This document shows, one piece after another, positions 50,894 to 59,275 of a stretch of 64,000 nucleotides of DNA. Position numbers and translations under genes: made by a program. The notes under the pieces were generated by a model that made no database searches, was not told where the DNA came from, and saw only the letters and a program-made list of their open reading frames with translations. This DNA comes from an uncultured Marinococcus sp. (GTDB lineage Bacteria; Bacillota; Bacilli; Bacillales; Marinococcaceae). Every line of letters begins with the position of its first letter. Position 1 is the first letter of the stretch. The stretch spans positions 1 through 64,000 of the forward strand of contig NZ_CANLSU010000008.1 in assembly GCF_947493875.1 (NCBI RefSeq). Direction: 5' to 3'.

Positions 50894-51325
50894 TTATTCA
50901 GCGTATTTTTCGACAAAGGCTTGCAGTTCACCCTCATATTCTTCTCGTTGAATGTCGTCCCCGTCCACCTCAAATTCTTCTAATACTTCGCCATCCTCGA
51001 CGTACACCACATCGTCACTAGGCGTGATTAAATCCCTGTCTCGACTATCATCATTGGCTCGATCTTTCGTTTCTTGGTCATACTCCCACCCGTTCGTATA
51101 CGTGAGCGTGGCACTGGTTTCCTCAAATGCCTGGAACACGTTGTCTTTGGCTTCGTCCACGTCCGGGCTGTAAATATACATCGCAAACCCGGTGAAATCA
51201 TCAGCGTTGATCGTTTCCATGAACTGATCGTAGTCCTCGATTTCCTCCGTGGCCGGGCCACCGCAGGCCGACAGCGTGAGAACAGAACCAAGCAACGGCA
51301 CAAGAGCCAGACCTTTCATTCGCAT
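50894..51325 (-). CDS. Lipoprotein (143 aa) at the head of the tra operon
   Basis: Start at ATG 51323-51325 with AAAGGATG upstream. Signal MRMKGLALVPLLGSVLTLSAC is a lipoprotein signal with lipobox LSAC, so the mature acidic protein is lipid-anchored on the outside of the membrane. The rest (EDYDQFMETINADDFTGFAM, YSPDVDEAKDNVFQAFEETS, then EEFEVDGDDIQRE) shows a thioredoxin-like size but no CxxC. Possible surface or entry-exclusion role; inference only. Confidence 0.78.
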   Translation of the reverse strand: MRMKGLALVPLLGSVLTLSACGGPATEEIEDYDQFMETINADDFTGFAMYIYSPDVDEAKDNVFQAFEETSATLTYTNGWEYDQETKDRANDDSRDRDLITPSDDVVYVEDGEVLEEFEVDGDDIQREEYEGELQAFVEKYAE

Positions 51326-51620
51326 TACAAACATCCTTTCCTGTACACGTTTCCCCCTTCCTTCTGGTTCGGTGTTCGGGGACGTTCGCTTTATGGCTGA
51401 AAGCGGGAACCCTATGGAAACATGCGTACAGCCGAAGCTGTAGCTTCCCAATGCACAACGTTTTAGGCATGCACGAAGAACCAGAAAGAAAAGCGACATT
51501 TTACGCCGTCAAAGTAGCGGCGAGTTTTAGGCTGGAATTCGCAAACCTGCATCGAAGTCGTATATCCTCAAGATCATGCCGGAAAATCAGAAGGACACGC
51601 AATATGTAGTTATAGACGTG
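51326..51620. promoter_or_regulatory. Possible leader region of the tra operon
   Basis: No gene is seen. The stretch is GC-richer than its left neighbours and has several small hairpins: TACAG-CCGAAG-CTGTA (about 51429-51444) and CGCCG-TCAAAGTAG-CGGCG (about 51504-51522). GTTTTAGGC occurs twice (about 51459 and 51525, the second preceded by GA). It may be an untranslated leader or promoter region. Confidence 0.35.
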
Positions 51621-51854
51621 CTATTGATGTAAGATCAACTCTTCCTCAGGTTTTTTTCGTTTGGCGATCTGACAGCGCTGATGATTCTGTGCAGAACGTA
51701 CTCGATAGTAAATGTCGGCTAATCGAGCGACTTTCCCTTTTCGTTCCACTGCCATACTGCCTTTTAGTTCATAGTATTCATCATCAAATGTGCGGATAAA
51801 TTTGGCTCGAAAAGCCAACTCACATGAGGACACTCTCTGTTGTTTTTGATTCAT
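51621..51854 (-). CDS. Small basic protein (77 aa), unknown
   Basis: ATG 51852-51854 with GAGGTGAGGGAA upstream (a GTG three codons earlier overlaps that site). Sequence opens MNQKQQRVSSCELAFRAKFI and contains DDEYYELKGSMAVERKGKVA then RLADIYYRVRSAQ; basic, mixed alpha-beta. No family recognised. It lies upstream of the tra operon and may be its regulator, which is only a positional guess. Confidence 0.5.
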   Translation of the reverse strand: MNQKQQRVSSCELAFRAKFIRTFDDEYYELKGSMAVERKGKVARLADIYYRVRSAQNHQRCQIAKRKKPEEELILHQ

Positions 51855-51965
51855 TTCCCTCACCTCGATATGAAAATCCGTAAAAATTATTATCTTAGTT
51901 ATTTTTATTTGTGGTTTTGAAACCCTTTCTTTCCATTTCTAGATTTATTTTAATCAAAAGAAAAA

Positions 51966-52003
51966 ACGAAAGGGAGGGTTAAAATACTAACCCTCCCTTT
52001 CGT
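51966..52003 (-). terminator. Terminator of the hydrolase-kinase-regulator operon
   Basis: ACGAAAGGGAGGGTT / AACCCTCCCTTTCGT, a 15-bp perfect stem with an 8-nt loop, followed on the minus strand by TTTTTTC. It lies about 30 bp after the response regulator stop. Confidence 0.88.
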
Positions 52004-52033
52004 TCTAGTCGCTTACTCACTGTATTGAGATTA

Positions 52034-52627
52034 TCAAAAGTTTTTGGCTTTTTTAACCTTTTTCTTTGCCTCTCGGAGTTGCATTTTTATTGTCTCAGGC
52101 GATTTAATAAGCTTTTGGGCAATATCCTTTTTTGTACATCCCTTCTTGTGAAGAATATAAACTTCCTTCTCTGGGGGTGTCAGATCACGCATATCCTTTT
52201 CTTGACGATAGGATTTCAATAACGTTTGTGCTGCATCCCCGTGAATGAGAGGTTTGCCTGCATAAACACTTTGGATCATGATTGGTAAGTCTTCATAAGA
52301 ATTTTTGGTAATATAATTTACCGCGCCTGCTTGGAAAGCTTCATCTATCGTGTCTTCATCGTCCCATGATGTTAGGACGATTGCATGATTAAACGATCGT
52401 TCTTGAAATGCTTTCGTAAGTTTCAGTCCTTGTAATTCCTCTTGATCCTTGTCTAAAGATAAATCAATTAAAGCAATATCTATTTGTTTTATATCTATAG
52501 CCAATGCTTCTTCATAACTCTTGGCTATCACTGAGACATGCATCCCGCCTTGCTGTTCTAAATATTCCAAGAGCAACGTGGACCATATAGAATCATCCTC
52601 AATGATAGCTACCCGTATTTGGGGCAT
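52034..52627 (-). CDS. Response regulator with LuxR-like DNA-binding domain
   Basis: 197 aa from the ATG at 52625-52627 (AGGAGGTATAGTA upstream). Receiver domain: VAIIEDDSIWSTLLLEYLEQ with the acidic pair, phospho-acceptor Asp in DIALIDLSLDKDQ near residue 52, and the conserved Lys in NYITKNSYEDLP near 102. The C-terminal helix-turn-helix LTPPEKEVYILHKKGCTKKD has LuxR/NarL layout. Its start lies within the kinase gene's last 29 bp, so it is coupled to its sensor. Confidence 0.87.
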   Translation of the reverse strand: MPQIRVAIIEDDSIWSTLLLEYLEQQGGMHVSVIAKSYEEALAIDIKQIDIALIDLSLDKDQEELQGLKLTKAFQERSFNHAIVLTSWDDEDTIDEAFQAGAVNYITKNSYEDLPIMIQSVYAGKPLIHGDAAQTLLKSYRQEKDMRDLTPPEKEVYILHKKGCTKKDIAQKLIKSPETIKMQLREAKKKVKKAKNF

Positions 52628-53966
52628 TACTATACCTCCTACTTGTGCCAGGCGAAAACCAGACATATTTGGACTTTGGAAACCATAACGAAAAGGTAGT
52701 CCCACGGTTTTTCTGACTTTGAACTGTAACGTCTCCACCATGCTGCTGCATAATATTGAAACAATAAGTTAGCCCTAAACCATAGCTTTCCGTCTGCTGT
52801 TTTTTTGAATAGAACGGATCCATTACTCGCTGGCTTTCCAATTTATCCATACCTGGACCGTTATCTGTAATATCTAGCACCATATACTTTCTCGCCTCGT
52901 ACACATCGATACTTATATCTCCATTTCCTCTCAGTGCTTCTTTGGCATTCTTAATAATATTATTAATGACTTCCTGAATATGAATAGGATCGCCATAAAA
53001 CGAATGTTTAGAACGAATGTGAGTATGGATCTCGATATTGTCGTCTGCTAACAAAAGTTCTTTTTGAGCAGCTTTTATTAACAAATGCGGATCGAAATTC
53101 TCTCGACGTAGTTCAATAGTATCTAATTTGCTTTGTACTCTTTGCGATAGTTCACGCAAATGCTGGGTGGTTTGCTGCATCATGTGGAGGTTTTCTCGCT
53201 GACTTTCCGACAGTAAATCCTGATTAAATTGTTTGACCATTAAATCCAATTTACTTACTTCATTTTTAATTGCGTGATTAAATAACGATGTACCGGATTT
53301 CTGTGCTTGCACGCTGCGCGACTGCTGCACAAATTGCACTTGAACACCAAGAAATCCGTATTTAACAACAAATACACAAAACAATATGAACTGAAATCCA
53401 ATAATATAGGTATTGTATCGCCACATACCCGAAATATTCATAGCTTCTAAAAGAATGTTTGTTACAAGTGCAAAAGAAAGAATGGGAACGATAATAATAG
53501 CTGTTAATATTTTTTGTTTTTTAATCGATAGCTTCGTTTCTTTCCATGCAGTATATACAAGCAGACCGTTGCAAACTAAAACATAGGGGGTAACCCACAC
53601 GGCAAAAAATTGATGATTCAGTAAAAAATCAGGATAAATTTCGGTTGAGAATAACATACTTATAGCAGGCATTAAAAAAAGAATGGTCCATATTTTTTTC
53701 ATTTTTTGGTTTTGAAATATGTCACTATATATAAGCGCAAACATTAAAACAGCTACCGGTGTCCAAAAGTGACCCACCGAGCTCAAAATACTATCGGCAA
53801 TAAGAATATAGCTTGGCCGATCTGTGCCTGCTCCTAATACACTGGCCAAGCCACCAGCCCCCCCACCAAATCCGATCGAAGCAGCCCACCGTGTCGTCTC
53901 ACTATATGGATAAACAGCGATTAAGACCAATGCCATGAGCCAAAGCAAAATAACTAGTACTACCAT
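52599..53966 (-). CDS. Membrane sensor histidine kinase
   Basis: 455 aa. The N-terminal 230 residues hold about seven hydrophobic segments (VVLVILLWLMALVLIAVYPY, FWTPVAVLMFALIYSDIF and others), a polytopic sensor domain like the 7TM type. The phospho-acceptor His is likely in SLFNHAIKNEVSKLDLM near residue 240; the ATPase domain shows EVINNIIKNAKEALRG (N box), DITDNGPGM (G1) and SYGLGLTYCFNIMQQHGG. The ligand is unknown. Operon: hydrolase, kinase, regulator, 2 bp apart or overlapping. Confidence 0.88.
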   Translation of the reverse strand: MVVLVILLWLMALVLIAVYPYSETTRWAASIGFGGGAGGLASVLGAGTDRPSYILIADSILSSVGHFWTPVAVLMFALIYSDIFQNQKMKKIWTILFLMPAISMLFSTEIYPDFLLNHQFFAVWVTPYVLVCNGLLVYTAWKETKLSIKKQKILTAIIIVPILSFALVTNILLEAMNISGMWRYNTYIIGFQFILFCVFVVKYGFLGVQVQFVQQSRSVQAQKSGTSLFNHAIKNEVSKLDLMVKQFNQDLLSESQRENLHMMQQTTQHLRELSQRVQSKLDTIELRRENFDPHLLIKAAQKELLLADDNIEIHTHIRSKHSFYGDPIHIQEVINNIIKNAKEALRGNGDISIDVYEARKYMVLDITDNGPGMDKLESQRVMDPFYSKKQQTESYGLGLTYCFNIMQQHGGDVTVQSQKNRGTTFSLWFPKSKYVWFSPGTSRRYSNAPNTGSYH

Positions 53967-53968
53967 AG

Positions 53969-54931
53969 TTATTGAGGTCTTAAAGATTTTTGAATAAATG
54001 CCTTGGTTTCTTTCGCAATAGCCCGTTTTTTAAAAACAAATCCTGCATGACCGCTGTTGTATATCGAACGTGCCGGTCGCCCCCAGGTTTCCCATAATTT
54101 ATTTGCATCCTGATTACTTACGTATTGGTCATGCTTTGCACTCATAAGTAAAATGTTATCTTGAGATATTTTAGGTGTTGCTTCGCTTGGATCAATGATA
54201 CGCCAATACCCCGCTAAATTTTCGTACTCTACCCCATGATCTTTCAAATCCTGTTTGATGTACTTGCCAGCCGGCGTGTGGTAAATAGCGTATGACATAC
54301 GATTAGCATAGAAAACAGAAATCAGAGCATCAATCTCTTCTTCCAATGTAGCTAATAAATTAGAAATAAATCCACCTAAACTAATTCCAACGACAATGAC
54401 TGGCCCCCCATGATACGTTTTCAGCCACTTTATTAGACCTCGTAGTTCTTGAATGGTCTGCTGGACTGTATCAATTGTTCGAGCAATATTAGCAGAAATC
54501 ATCATTTCTCCACTATACGAGGAAGCTTCAGGCTCTCGTTCTAAGTGATATGGCATACAATAATAAAACATATTCCATCCTTGCTTTTGAAACGTCTCGT
54601 GAAAAATACTTTTTGTACGATCATGTGAATCTGCTCGCCATCCGTGGACAAAGACAATGTTAGGAGCTGACACATGTTGAATATACGCTTCGCCAGACAA
54701 AATTTGATTCTCTTTATGCTCTGCTTTGATCGCACTTTGAGCTTGAAATGTACCCTCTAAATAATGTTTGCTTGGAAGAAGGTTAAATGAAAGATCAAGA
54801 TCGGTTGCAGCATAAAATTGTTCTCGTTCGTCTTGTCTTGGCACCCGCCTGGGAGGAGCATATTGATAATTTTCACTTTTAACTTTGTGAAGTTGGTTTA
54901 AAGCATATTTATCGATCCATTTTGCTATCAT
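53969..54931 (-). CDS. Alpha/beta hydrolase
   Basis: 320 aa from ATG 54929-54931 (TTAGGATGATTG upstream; an earlier ATG is too close to it). The alpha/beta hydrolase fold is clear: NIVFVHGWRADSHDR (oxyanion region) near 100, nucleophile elbow VVGISLGGFISNLL near 185, acid in MSAKHDQYVSNQD near 270, and the catalytic His in YNSGHAGFVFKK near 297. No signal peptide, so probably cytoplasmic. First gene of an operon with a sensor kinase and a regulator. It might make, modify or destroy the signal sensed by the kinase; inference. Confidence 0.85.
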   Translation of the reverse strand: MIAKWIDKYALNQLHKVKSENYQYAPPRRVPRQDEREQFYAATDLDLSFNLLPSKHYLEGTFQAQSAIKAEHKENQILSGEAYIQHVSAPNIVFVHGWRADSHDRTKSIFHETFQKQGWNMFYYCMPYHLEREPEASSYSGEMMISANIARTIDTVQQTIQELRGLIKWLKTYHGGPVIVVGISLGGFISNLLATLEEEIDALISVFYANRMSYAIYHTPAGKYIKQDLKDHGVEYENLAGYWRIIDPSEATPKISQDNILLMSAKHDQYVSNQDANKLWETWGRPARSIYNSGHAGFVFKKRAIAKETKAFIQKSLRPQ

Positions 54932-54980
54932 GATTTCAATCATCCTAACTAAGTATTAAATCTAATTAAAGAATAGCTGA

Positions 54981-56006
54981 TTATTTATTTTCTCGTCTTT
55001 CAGCCAACATTGCCTTGAAATGTGCTTTCTCTATTTCTAAATTTGAATTGTTATCCGTATCTAAAGTTAAAGAAGAATTTTCGTCAGCAAATAAAGATGT
55101 TTCTAATCCTCCGTCTTGATTCATTCCTTTATTCTTAATAGCGTCCAGCCTTGTTTGAGAAGCTATATGCTTTTCTATTTCACTTTTGATCGTGATAAAC
55201 AAGTAATCGCTAGGTTTATTAACTTTAGCATTGGTTTTTATATTTCTAATCGCGTTTTGAAGAATTATGAAGAAGGTTTCTTCATAATTCTCTAATAAAA
55301 TTAATTGATCATTATCTTTTTCTACTTGATTTTTCGATCTAAATAAAATGCCGATCCACTCATATAATTCTTGATAAGAGTCACTAAAATTATCTAACGC
55401 ATAAAAGATTTTATTTGGGAGTACAGATTTTAAACTAGCTTTTAACAGTTCTTCTTTATTCTTTTCTTTATCATTATATTTTTGTTCGGGAGAAAAATCT
55501 TTAAAATTCGTTTCTTTTATCGTTTCTTTTTGTTTCTTTTTATTAAAGCTATTATTGTTTGAGTTATTACTGTTAGTGCCCAAATTATCGGTACTTGGAT
55601 TAACCGTATTCGGTTTTTTAGGGTGTGGATCCGTATTCGCAATTTTTTGGTACGGGTTACTTTCTTCCTTTTTAGACTCTACTGGAACAGCTAAAATAGA
55701 GTATATATTTCGATCAAATTTTGCCCCTTCTTTACGTTGCCGTGTAATACGAATATACCCGCGATCAACTAAGTATTTACGCCACTTATAATACGTATCT
55801 TCTGACATACCTAATTCATCGCATTGCAGACTGACACTAGGGAAGGCTGTCCTTTCACCATCCCCATTTGTGCCAGCAAACGAGCACATATAAGAATAAA
55901 TAAGTTTTGATTGTTTTGGAAGTGTTTTATCACGCATAACTCTTTGAGCTATTAGTCCATAACCATTTTCATAAATAGTGCCCTCAAATTGAATTACTGT
56001 ATCCAT
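54981..56006 (-). CDS. Helix-turn-helix replication-associated protein
   Basis: 341 aa. N-terminal winged-helix domain (HTH_36-like): GLIAQRVMRDKTLPKQSKLI, AFPSVSLQCDELGMSEDTYY, KWRKYLVDRGYIRI, as found in plasmid/phage replication proteins of Firmicutes. Then a long Asn/Lys-rich linker (NSNNSNNNSFNKKKQKET) and a helical C-terminal domain. Could be a DnaD-like replication loader or an accessory initiator, given the par/rep genes nearby. Start ATG has AAGGAGGAATTTTGC. Confidence 0.7.
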   Translation of the reverse strand: MDTVIQFEGTIYENGYGLIAQRVMRDKTLPKQSKLIYSYMCSFAGTNGDGERTAFPSVSLQCDELGMSEDTYYKWRKYLVDRGYIRITRQRKEGAKFDRNIYSILAVPVESKKEESNPYQKIANTDPHPKKPNTVNPSTDNLGTNSNNSNNNSFNKKKQKETIKETNFKDFSPEQKYNDKEKNKEELLKASLKSVLPNKIFYALDNFSDSYQELYEWIGILFRSKNQVEKDNDQLILLENYEETFFIILQNAIRNIKTNAKVNKPSDYLFITIKSEIEKHIASQTRLDAIKNKGMNQDGGLETSLFADENSSLTLDTDNNSNLEIEKAHFKAMLAERRENK

Positions 56007-56484
56007 GCAAAATTCCTCCTTCTAGATATCCCTGCTAGAGACTCCCTAGAAAGAGGAATAAAATGCAAGTATAGGTTCTTCTCTTACATTTATTCATGAC
56101 AAACTTTGAAAAACAGTATATAAAATTTAGCAAAAGGTTCAAAATTTTTCATCTCTATGATACGCTAAATTTCAAGATGTTTTTAGAGAGATCTCTGTTT
56201 ATAGTACCTAGGCGGCCAAACCGGATACTATGAGCAGGGATTTTTTCATGTATTATTTTTTATAAAACGTCTCATCGAAGCTTCACTTACTAATATATTT
56301 CCTAATAATAGCAATAAGTTCCTTTCTTTATAAGTCCCTATCTTTATAAGCCCCTACTAATAAGAAAAATTGTAGGAATTAGAAATTTAAAAATTGTTTC
56401 GTTGAGAATAATCGTATATTATAATAATATACAGTAATTGTAACGTGTATTAAAAAGATACACAATAAGCAGGAGGAATTTCTT
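56007..56484. promoter_or_regulatory. Divergent regulatory region between the HTH gene and the RHH gene
   Basis: No gene. Visible: two 16-bp direct repeats TCTTTATAAGTCCCTA / TCTTTATAAGCCCCTA (56325-56340, 56341-56356); a perfect palindrome GTATATTAT-A-ATAATATAC (56414-56432) that overlaps a likely promoter (TTGAGA at 56403-56408, TAATAT 17 bp on); and an imperfect hairpin ATAGTACC...GGATACTAT (about 56201-56231). The sequence is rich in small repeats as expected near replication or partition genes. Confidence 0.6.
56414..56432. promoter_or_regulatory. Palindromic operator ahead of the RHH gene
   Basis: GTATATTAT-A-ATAATATAC is a perfect 9-bp inverted repeat overlapping the likely -10 region of the RHH gene. 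Autoregulation by the RHH protein is probable but inferred. Confidence 0.6.
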
Positions 56485-56637
56485 TTGTCCCAAATTGTAA
56501 ATATGCGATACCCTAAAGAATTATTAGATCGAATTGATAAATTTAAACAAGATAAGGGATTTCAAACTCGTACCCAAGCCATTATTTACCTATTGCAATA
56601 TGCATTGGAGCAATCTGAGAAAGACAAAAACAAATAA
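56485..56637 (+). CDS. Ribbon-helix-helix protein, TTG start (50 aa)
   Basis: TTG start with CAGGAGGAATTTCTT upstream. Sequence MSQIVNMRYPKELLDRIDKF then QTRTQAIIYLLQYALEQ is an Arc/CopG-type RHH fold: a short strand (QIVNMRYP) and two helices. Such 50-aa proteins repress plasmid copy-control or partition genes. It precedes parA in the same direction but is separated by a terminator (56645-56685). Confidence 0.8.
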   Translation: MSQIVNMRYPKELLDRIDKFKQDKGFQTRTQAIIYLLQYALEQSEKDKNK

Positions 56638-56644
56638 AAGAAGT

Positions 56645-56685
56645 GAGTATCTAACTCCTTGCTTCTATAAAAAGCTTAGATACTC
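56645..56685 (+). terminator. Terminator of the RHH gene
   Basis: GAGTATCTAA / TTAGATACTC, 10-bp perfect stem, followed by TTTTATTT. Confidence 0.8.
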
Positions 56686-56729
56686 TTTTATTTAATAATC
56701 AAGTTCATTATTGAATAATATACTATTAT

Positions 56730-56766
56730 GTTTCATTAAACTGAAACATAAACTTTTAAGTTTATG
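56730..56766. repeat. Paired palindromes upstream of parA, candidate par operator or centromere
   Basis: GTTTCA-TTAAAC-TGAAAC (56730-56747) abuts CATAAACTT-TT-AAGTTTATG (56747-56766). They lie just upstream of the parA promoter (TATACT at 56815-56820). The motif AAACTGAAA recurs in the palindrome after the ParB-like gene (58002-58010). Confidence 0.6.
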
Positions 56767-56855
56767 AATACATTTAAATTTCAATAAACTATGGCATTTA
56801 CATTTTATATTATGTATACTTTTAATAGAAACAATTACATAAGCGGGGTGACACG

Positions 56856-57641
56856 ATGACGACAACGATCACATTTGGCATACAAAAAGGCGGCGTAGGA
56901 AAAACATTAACATCTGGAGTTACTGCCTATCTGCTATCTGAAGCAGGTTACAAAGTACTTTGTGTAGATATGGACTCCCAAGGCAATCTAACACAGTTTA
57001 TATCTGGTATTGATGACCTATCCGAATTTGAAAATGAAACAGTTTTAGAAGCAATCAAAGAGCAAGATGCCAGGCCATATATCAAAGGAATCAGCGAGAA
57101 CCTTCATCTACTTCCTTCTGACGATTACTTGGCGACCATTGGCCAGTTTTTGTATCAGGAGTATGATGGCAATCGTTCCCTTGCATTGCACCACACTCTC
57201 GAGCCTGTACATAAGTTTTATGATTTTATTATTATCGATACTCCTCCCGCTCTTTCAGAGCAGACGATCAATGCACTGAGTACCTCTACGCACGTGGTGA
57301 TCATGTTCGAAACTAGCAAATTTTGTTATTCAGCAGTTCCTCGCTTTATTGATACCGTTTTGACAACCAAAGAACGGCTCAATCCAGATCTTGAAATTGC
57401 AGGTATTCTGCGAACACTTGCTGATGCTAAGCGCGTAGATTCCCAGGCAATGATTCAATTAATTGAAAACGAGTACCCGAACTATGTTTTTGATACGGTT
57501 ATTCACCGACGAGCGACAACGGGACGGCTTCCTATTTACGGTCTCGTCAATAACTCAGAATCCAATCAAGCATTCAGTTATCATAAATCATTTGTAAAGG
57601 AGTTGATGGATCGTGTCAGAAGCGAAAAAACAAACCAATAA
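56856..57641 (+). CDS. parA: ParA partition ATPase
   Basis: 261-aa deviant Walker ATPase that moves plasmid copies apart. FGIQKGGVGKTLTSGV (residues 7-22) is the KGGVGKT motif, VLCVDMDSQGNLTQF near 40 is motif A', and FIIIDTPPALSEQTI near 125 is Walker B. Standard length for the short, non-DNA-binding ParA type that pairs with a small RHH ParB. Overlaps the ParB-like gene by 29 bp. AAGCGGGGTGACACG site. Confidence 0.94.
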   Translation: MTTTITFGIQKGGVGKTLTSGVTAYLLSEAGYKVLCVDMDSQGNLTQFISGIDDLSEFENETVLEAIKEQDARPYIKGISENLHLLPSDDYLATIGQFLYQEYDGNRSLALHHTLEPVHKFYDFIIIDTPPALSEQTINALSTSTHVVIMFETSKFCYSAVPRFIDTVLTTKERLNPDLEIAGILRTLADAKRVDSQAMIQLIENEYPNYVFDTVIHRRATTGRLPIYGLVNNSESNQAFSYHKSFVKELMDRVRSEKTNQ

Positions 57642-57984
57642 AGGAACAGATAAAGTACTTGAAAACATGACACAGCGTAAACAAAGACCTTCTCCAGCTA
57701 ATATGTTTTTTGACGACCAAGAAACATCGGATAAAGATGAAGCAAGCGGGGAGCAAAATGACACCTCTGGTGAGAAAGAAAATTCAGAGGAAACTTTCTG
57801 GTCTAACTTTGGTCAAAAAAAGGAAAAGGTTGAAGACACCCATAAACGGGGAACATTTTTAATTCGGAAAGATTTGCTTGAAGAATTTAATCGTCTTGCA
57901 GAAGGCCAAGGCAAAGGCTTTAAAACGCAAGCTATCAATTACGCTTTAGAAAACTTGATTAAAGAAATAAAACAAAACAGATAA
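57613..57984 (+). CDS. ParB-like partition protein (RHH type)
   Basis: 123 aa, GTG start with AAAGGAGTTG upstream inside parA. N-terminal 80 residues are charged and probably disordered (ETSDKDEASGEQNDTSGEKE); the C-terminus KRGTFLIRKDLLEEFNRLAE then KGFKTQAINYALENLIKEIK has the RHH fold of small centromere-binding partners of ParA. Binds the partition site, which is unplaced (see the palindromes upstream and downstream). Confidence 0.82.
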   Translation: MSEAKKQTNKGTDKVLENMTQRKQRPSPANMFFDDQETSDKDEASGEQNDTSGEKENSEETFWSNFGQKKEKVEDTHKRGTFLIRKDLLEEFNRLAEGQGKGFKTQAINYALENLIKEIKQNR

Positions 57985-57990
57985 CATGTA

Positions 57991-58032
57991 AACAATAACG
58001 TAAACTGAAATGTTTCAGTTTACGTTATTGTT
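57991..58032 (+). terminator. Perfect 20-bp palindromic terminator after the ParB-like gene
   Basis: A 20-bp stem (57991-58010, AACAATAACG...AAACTGAAA) with its exact complement at 58013-58032, 2-nt loop, then TTTT. Could double as a protein-binding site because it contains the AAACTGAAA motif of the parA upstream palindrome. Confidence 0.85.
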
Positions 58033-58059
58033 TTTTCAAGGATCCGTATTTAAGTATGA

Positions 58060-58097
58060 GAAAGGCGTTCAGCATATTAATATACCGAACGCCTTTC
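58060..58097 (-). terminator. Terminator of the rep gene
   Basis: GAAAGGCGTTC / GAACGCCTTTC (11-bp stem, 16-nt loop), just downstream of the rep stop codon on the minus strand. Between this and the previous terminator the convergent par and rep transcripts are separated. Confidence 0.75.
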
Positions 58098-58105
58098 TTT
58101 ATTAT

Positions 58106-59275
58106 CTATTTTGTTAAATAAGGTAGCCAATGATTTTTTACAGTCTCGAGCTCCTCATTAGAATATCCTTCTTCATTTAACCGTCGTTCTAATTCATCTT
58201 CAACCATCCATTTTGGAATCGGGCCGGAATTATTTCCTGAGTACTTTTTAATAAGATCTTTTACAATTAGTTCCGCCATTTTAGGTTCTGGAAGACTCTT
58301 CTTTTCGTATTCAATATCAGCAATTGATGATTCGAAGGGAAGTGTTTGGCTGGCTGCATAATCTTTCCGTATGGCATCTATTAACGCTCCGGCTAAATTA
58401 TGAAACTGGTTTTCATTTTGAGAAGCAATGTGTTCGATGTTTCGAATAACTTTGTCTTTTTCATGCTCGGTCAAAAGTTTTTTTGCTTGTTTTTCGTCAA
58501 TTCCATACGTAATGAGCAACTGAATGATTTCATTGTTATCGTTCTCTTCGATTGCATTTTCGACGTATTTGTCATTAGGTTGGATGGCAAACGTTAAAGC
58601 TGCTACCTTTCTACCTTCTTTGATTTCAACATATGAAAACGTTAAATCTGTGTAATTTTCTAATTCCTCTTGAGCTTTTTTTAGAATACGATTTTTGAAA
58701 TTGGCATAAGGTTCATATTTTCCTTCTTCGATATTTAATAGCTGTCGAAGTTCTGGAATGGAGTAACTCACCTGGTGGCGAAATTCGTCTTTTTTTAACA
58801 ACTCGTACATACGCATAGAATATTCACTTCGCAATCGAAGGACGTTCCTTAATTTGAATGGCGTAAAGCGTTGTTTTAATTCTAACAAGTAAGGTTTCAT
58901 TTTTTGAGAAAATTCGAGCTCCACGCATCCCTGACCATGAAAATATTCGCTTGACGCTACCCAATTTACGTATAATTCCGATTTTTCTTTCTGGATATAT
59001 GCGCCTTTCTGTTGCAAACCGAGCACGATGTTCTGCACTTTTCGGTAATAGTTTTTGGTCTGAATACCCAGAATATCAGCAATATCTTTTACTTTTACTC
59101 TGTGTATTTTAAAATCGTTATCTTCTTTATGTATTAACGAAGCAAAGGCATAAATGATCCGACGTTCTTGAATAGTGAGATCCTGGCGGGACATGATGAG
59201 ATCGTTGGACTGTGTGACTGTATGCTCAGGCGATATTTCAGAGACTCCAGGTAAATTCATCTGTTCGCTCACCAT
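58106..59275 (-). CDS. rep: Plasmid replication initiator (Rep_3 family)
   Basis: 389 aa. Rep_3 (PF01051-like) winged-helix initiator: NDLIMSRQDLTIQERRIIYAF near residue 25, then KVKDIADILGIQTKNYYRKV, LRSEYSMRMYELLKKDEF near 150 and VSYSIPELRQLLNIEEGKYE, the second winged-helix domain. A C-terminal extension of about 140 residues (TYGIDEKQAKKLLTEHEK and on) exceeds the domain core. It should bind the iterons at 59.5-59.9 kb directly upstream and start theta replication. GGAGTGAAGCGGC leader. Confidence 0.92.
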   Translation of the reverse strand: MVSEQMNLPGVSEISPEHTVTQSNDLIMSRQDLTIQERRIIYAFASLIHKEDNDFKIHRVKVKDIADILGIQTKNYYRKVQNIVLGLQQKGAYIQKEKSELYVNWVASSEYFHGQGCVELEFSQKMKPYLLELKQRFTPFKLRNVLRLRSEYSMRMYELLKKDEFRHQVSYSIPELRQLLNIEEGKYEPYANFKNRILKKAQEELENYTDLTFSYVEIKEGRKVAALTFAIQPNDKYVENAIEENDNNEIIQLLITYGIDEKQAKKLLTEHEKDKVIRNIEHIASQNENQFHNLAGALIDAIRKDYAASQTLPFESSIADIEYEKKSLPEPKMAELIVKDLIKKYSGNNSGPIPKWMVEDELERRLNEEGYSNEELETVKNHWLPYLTK

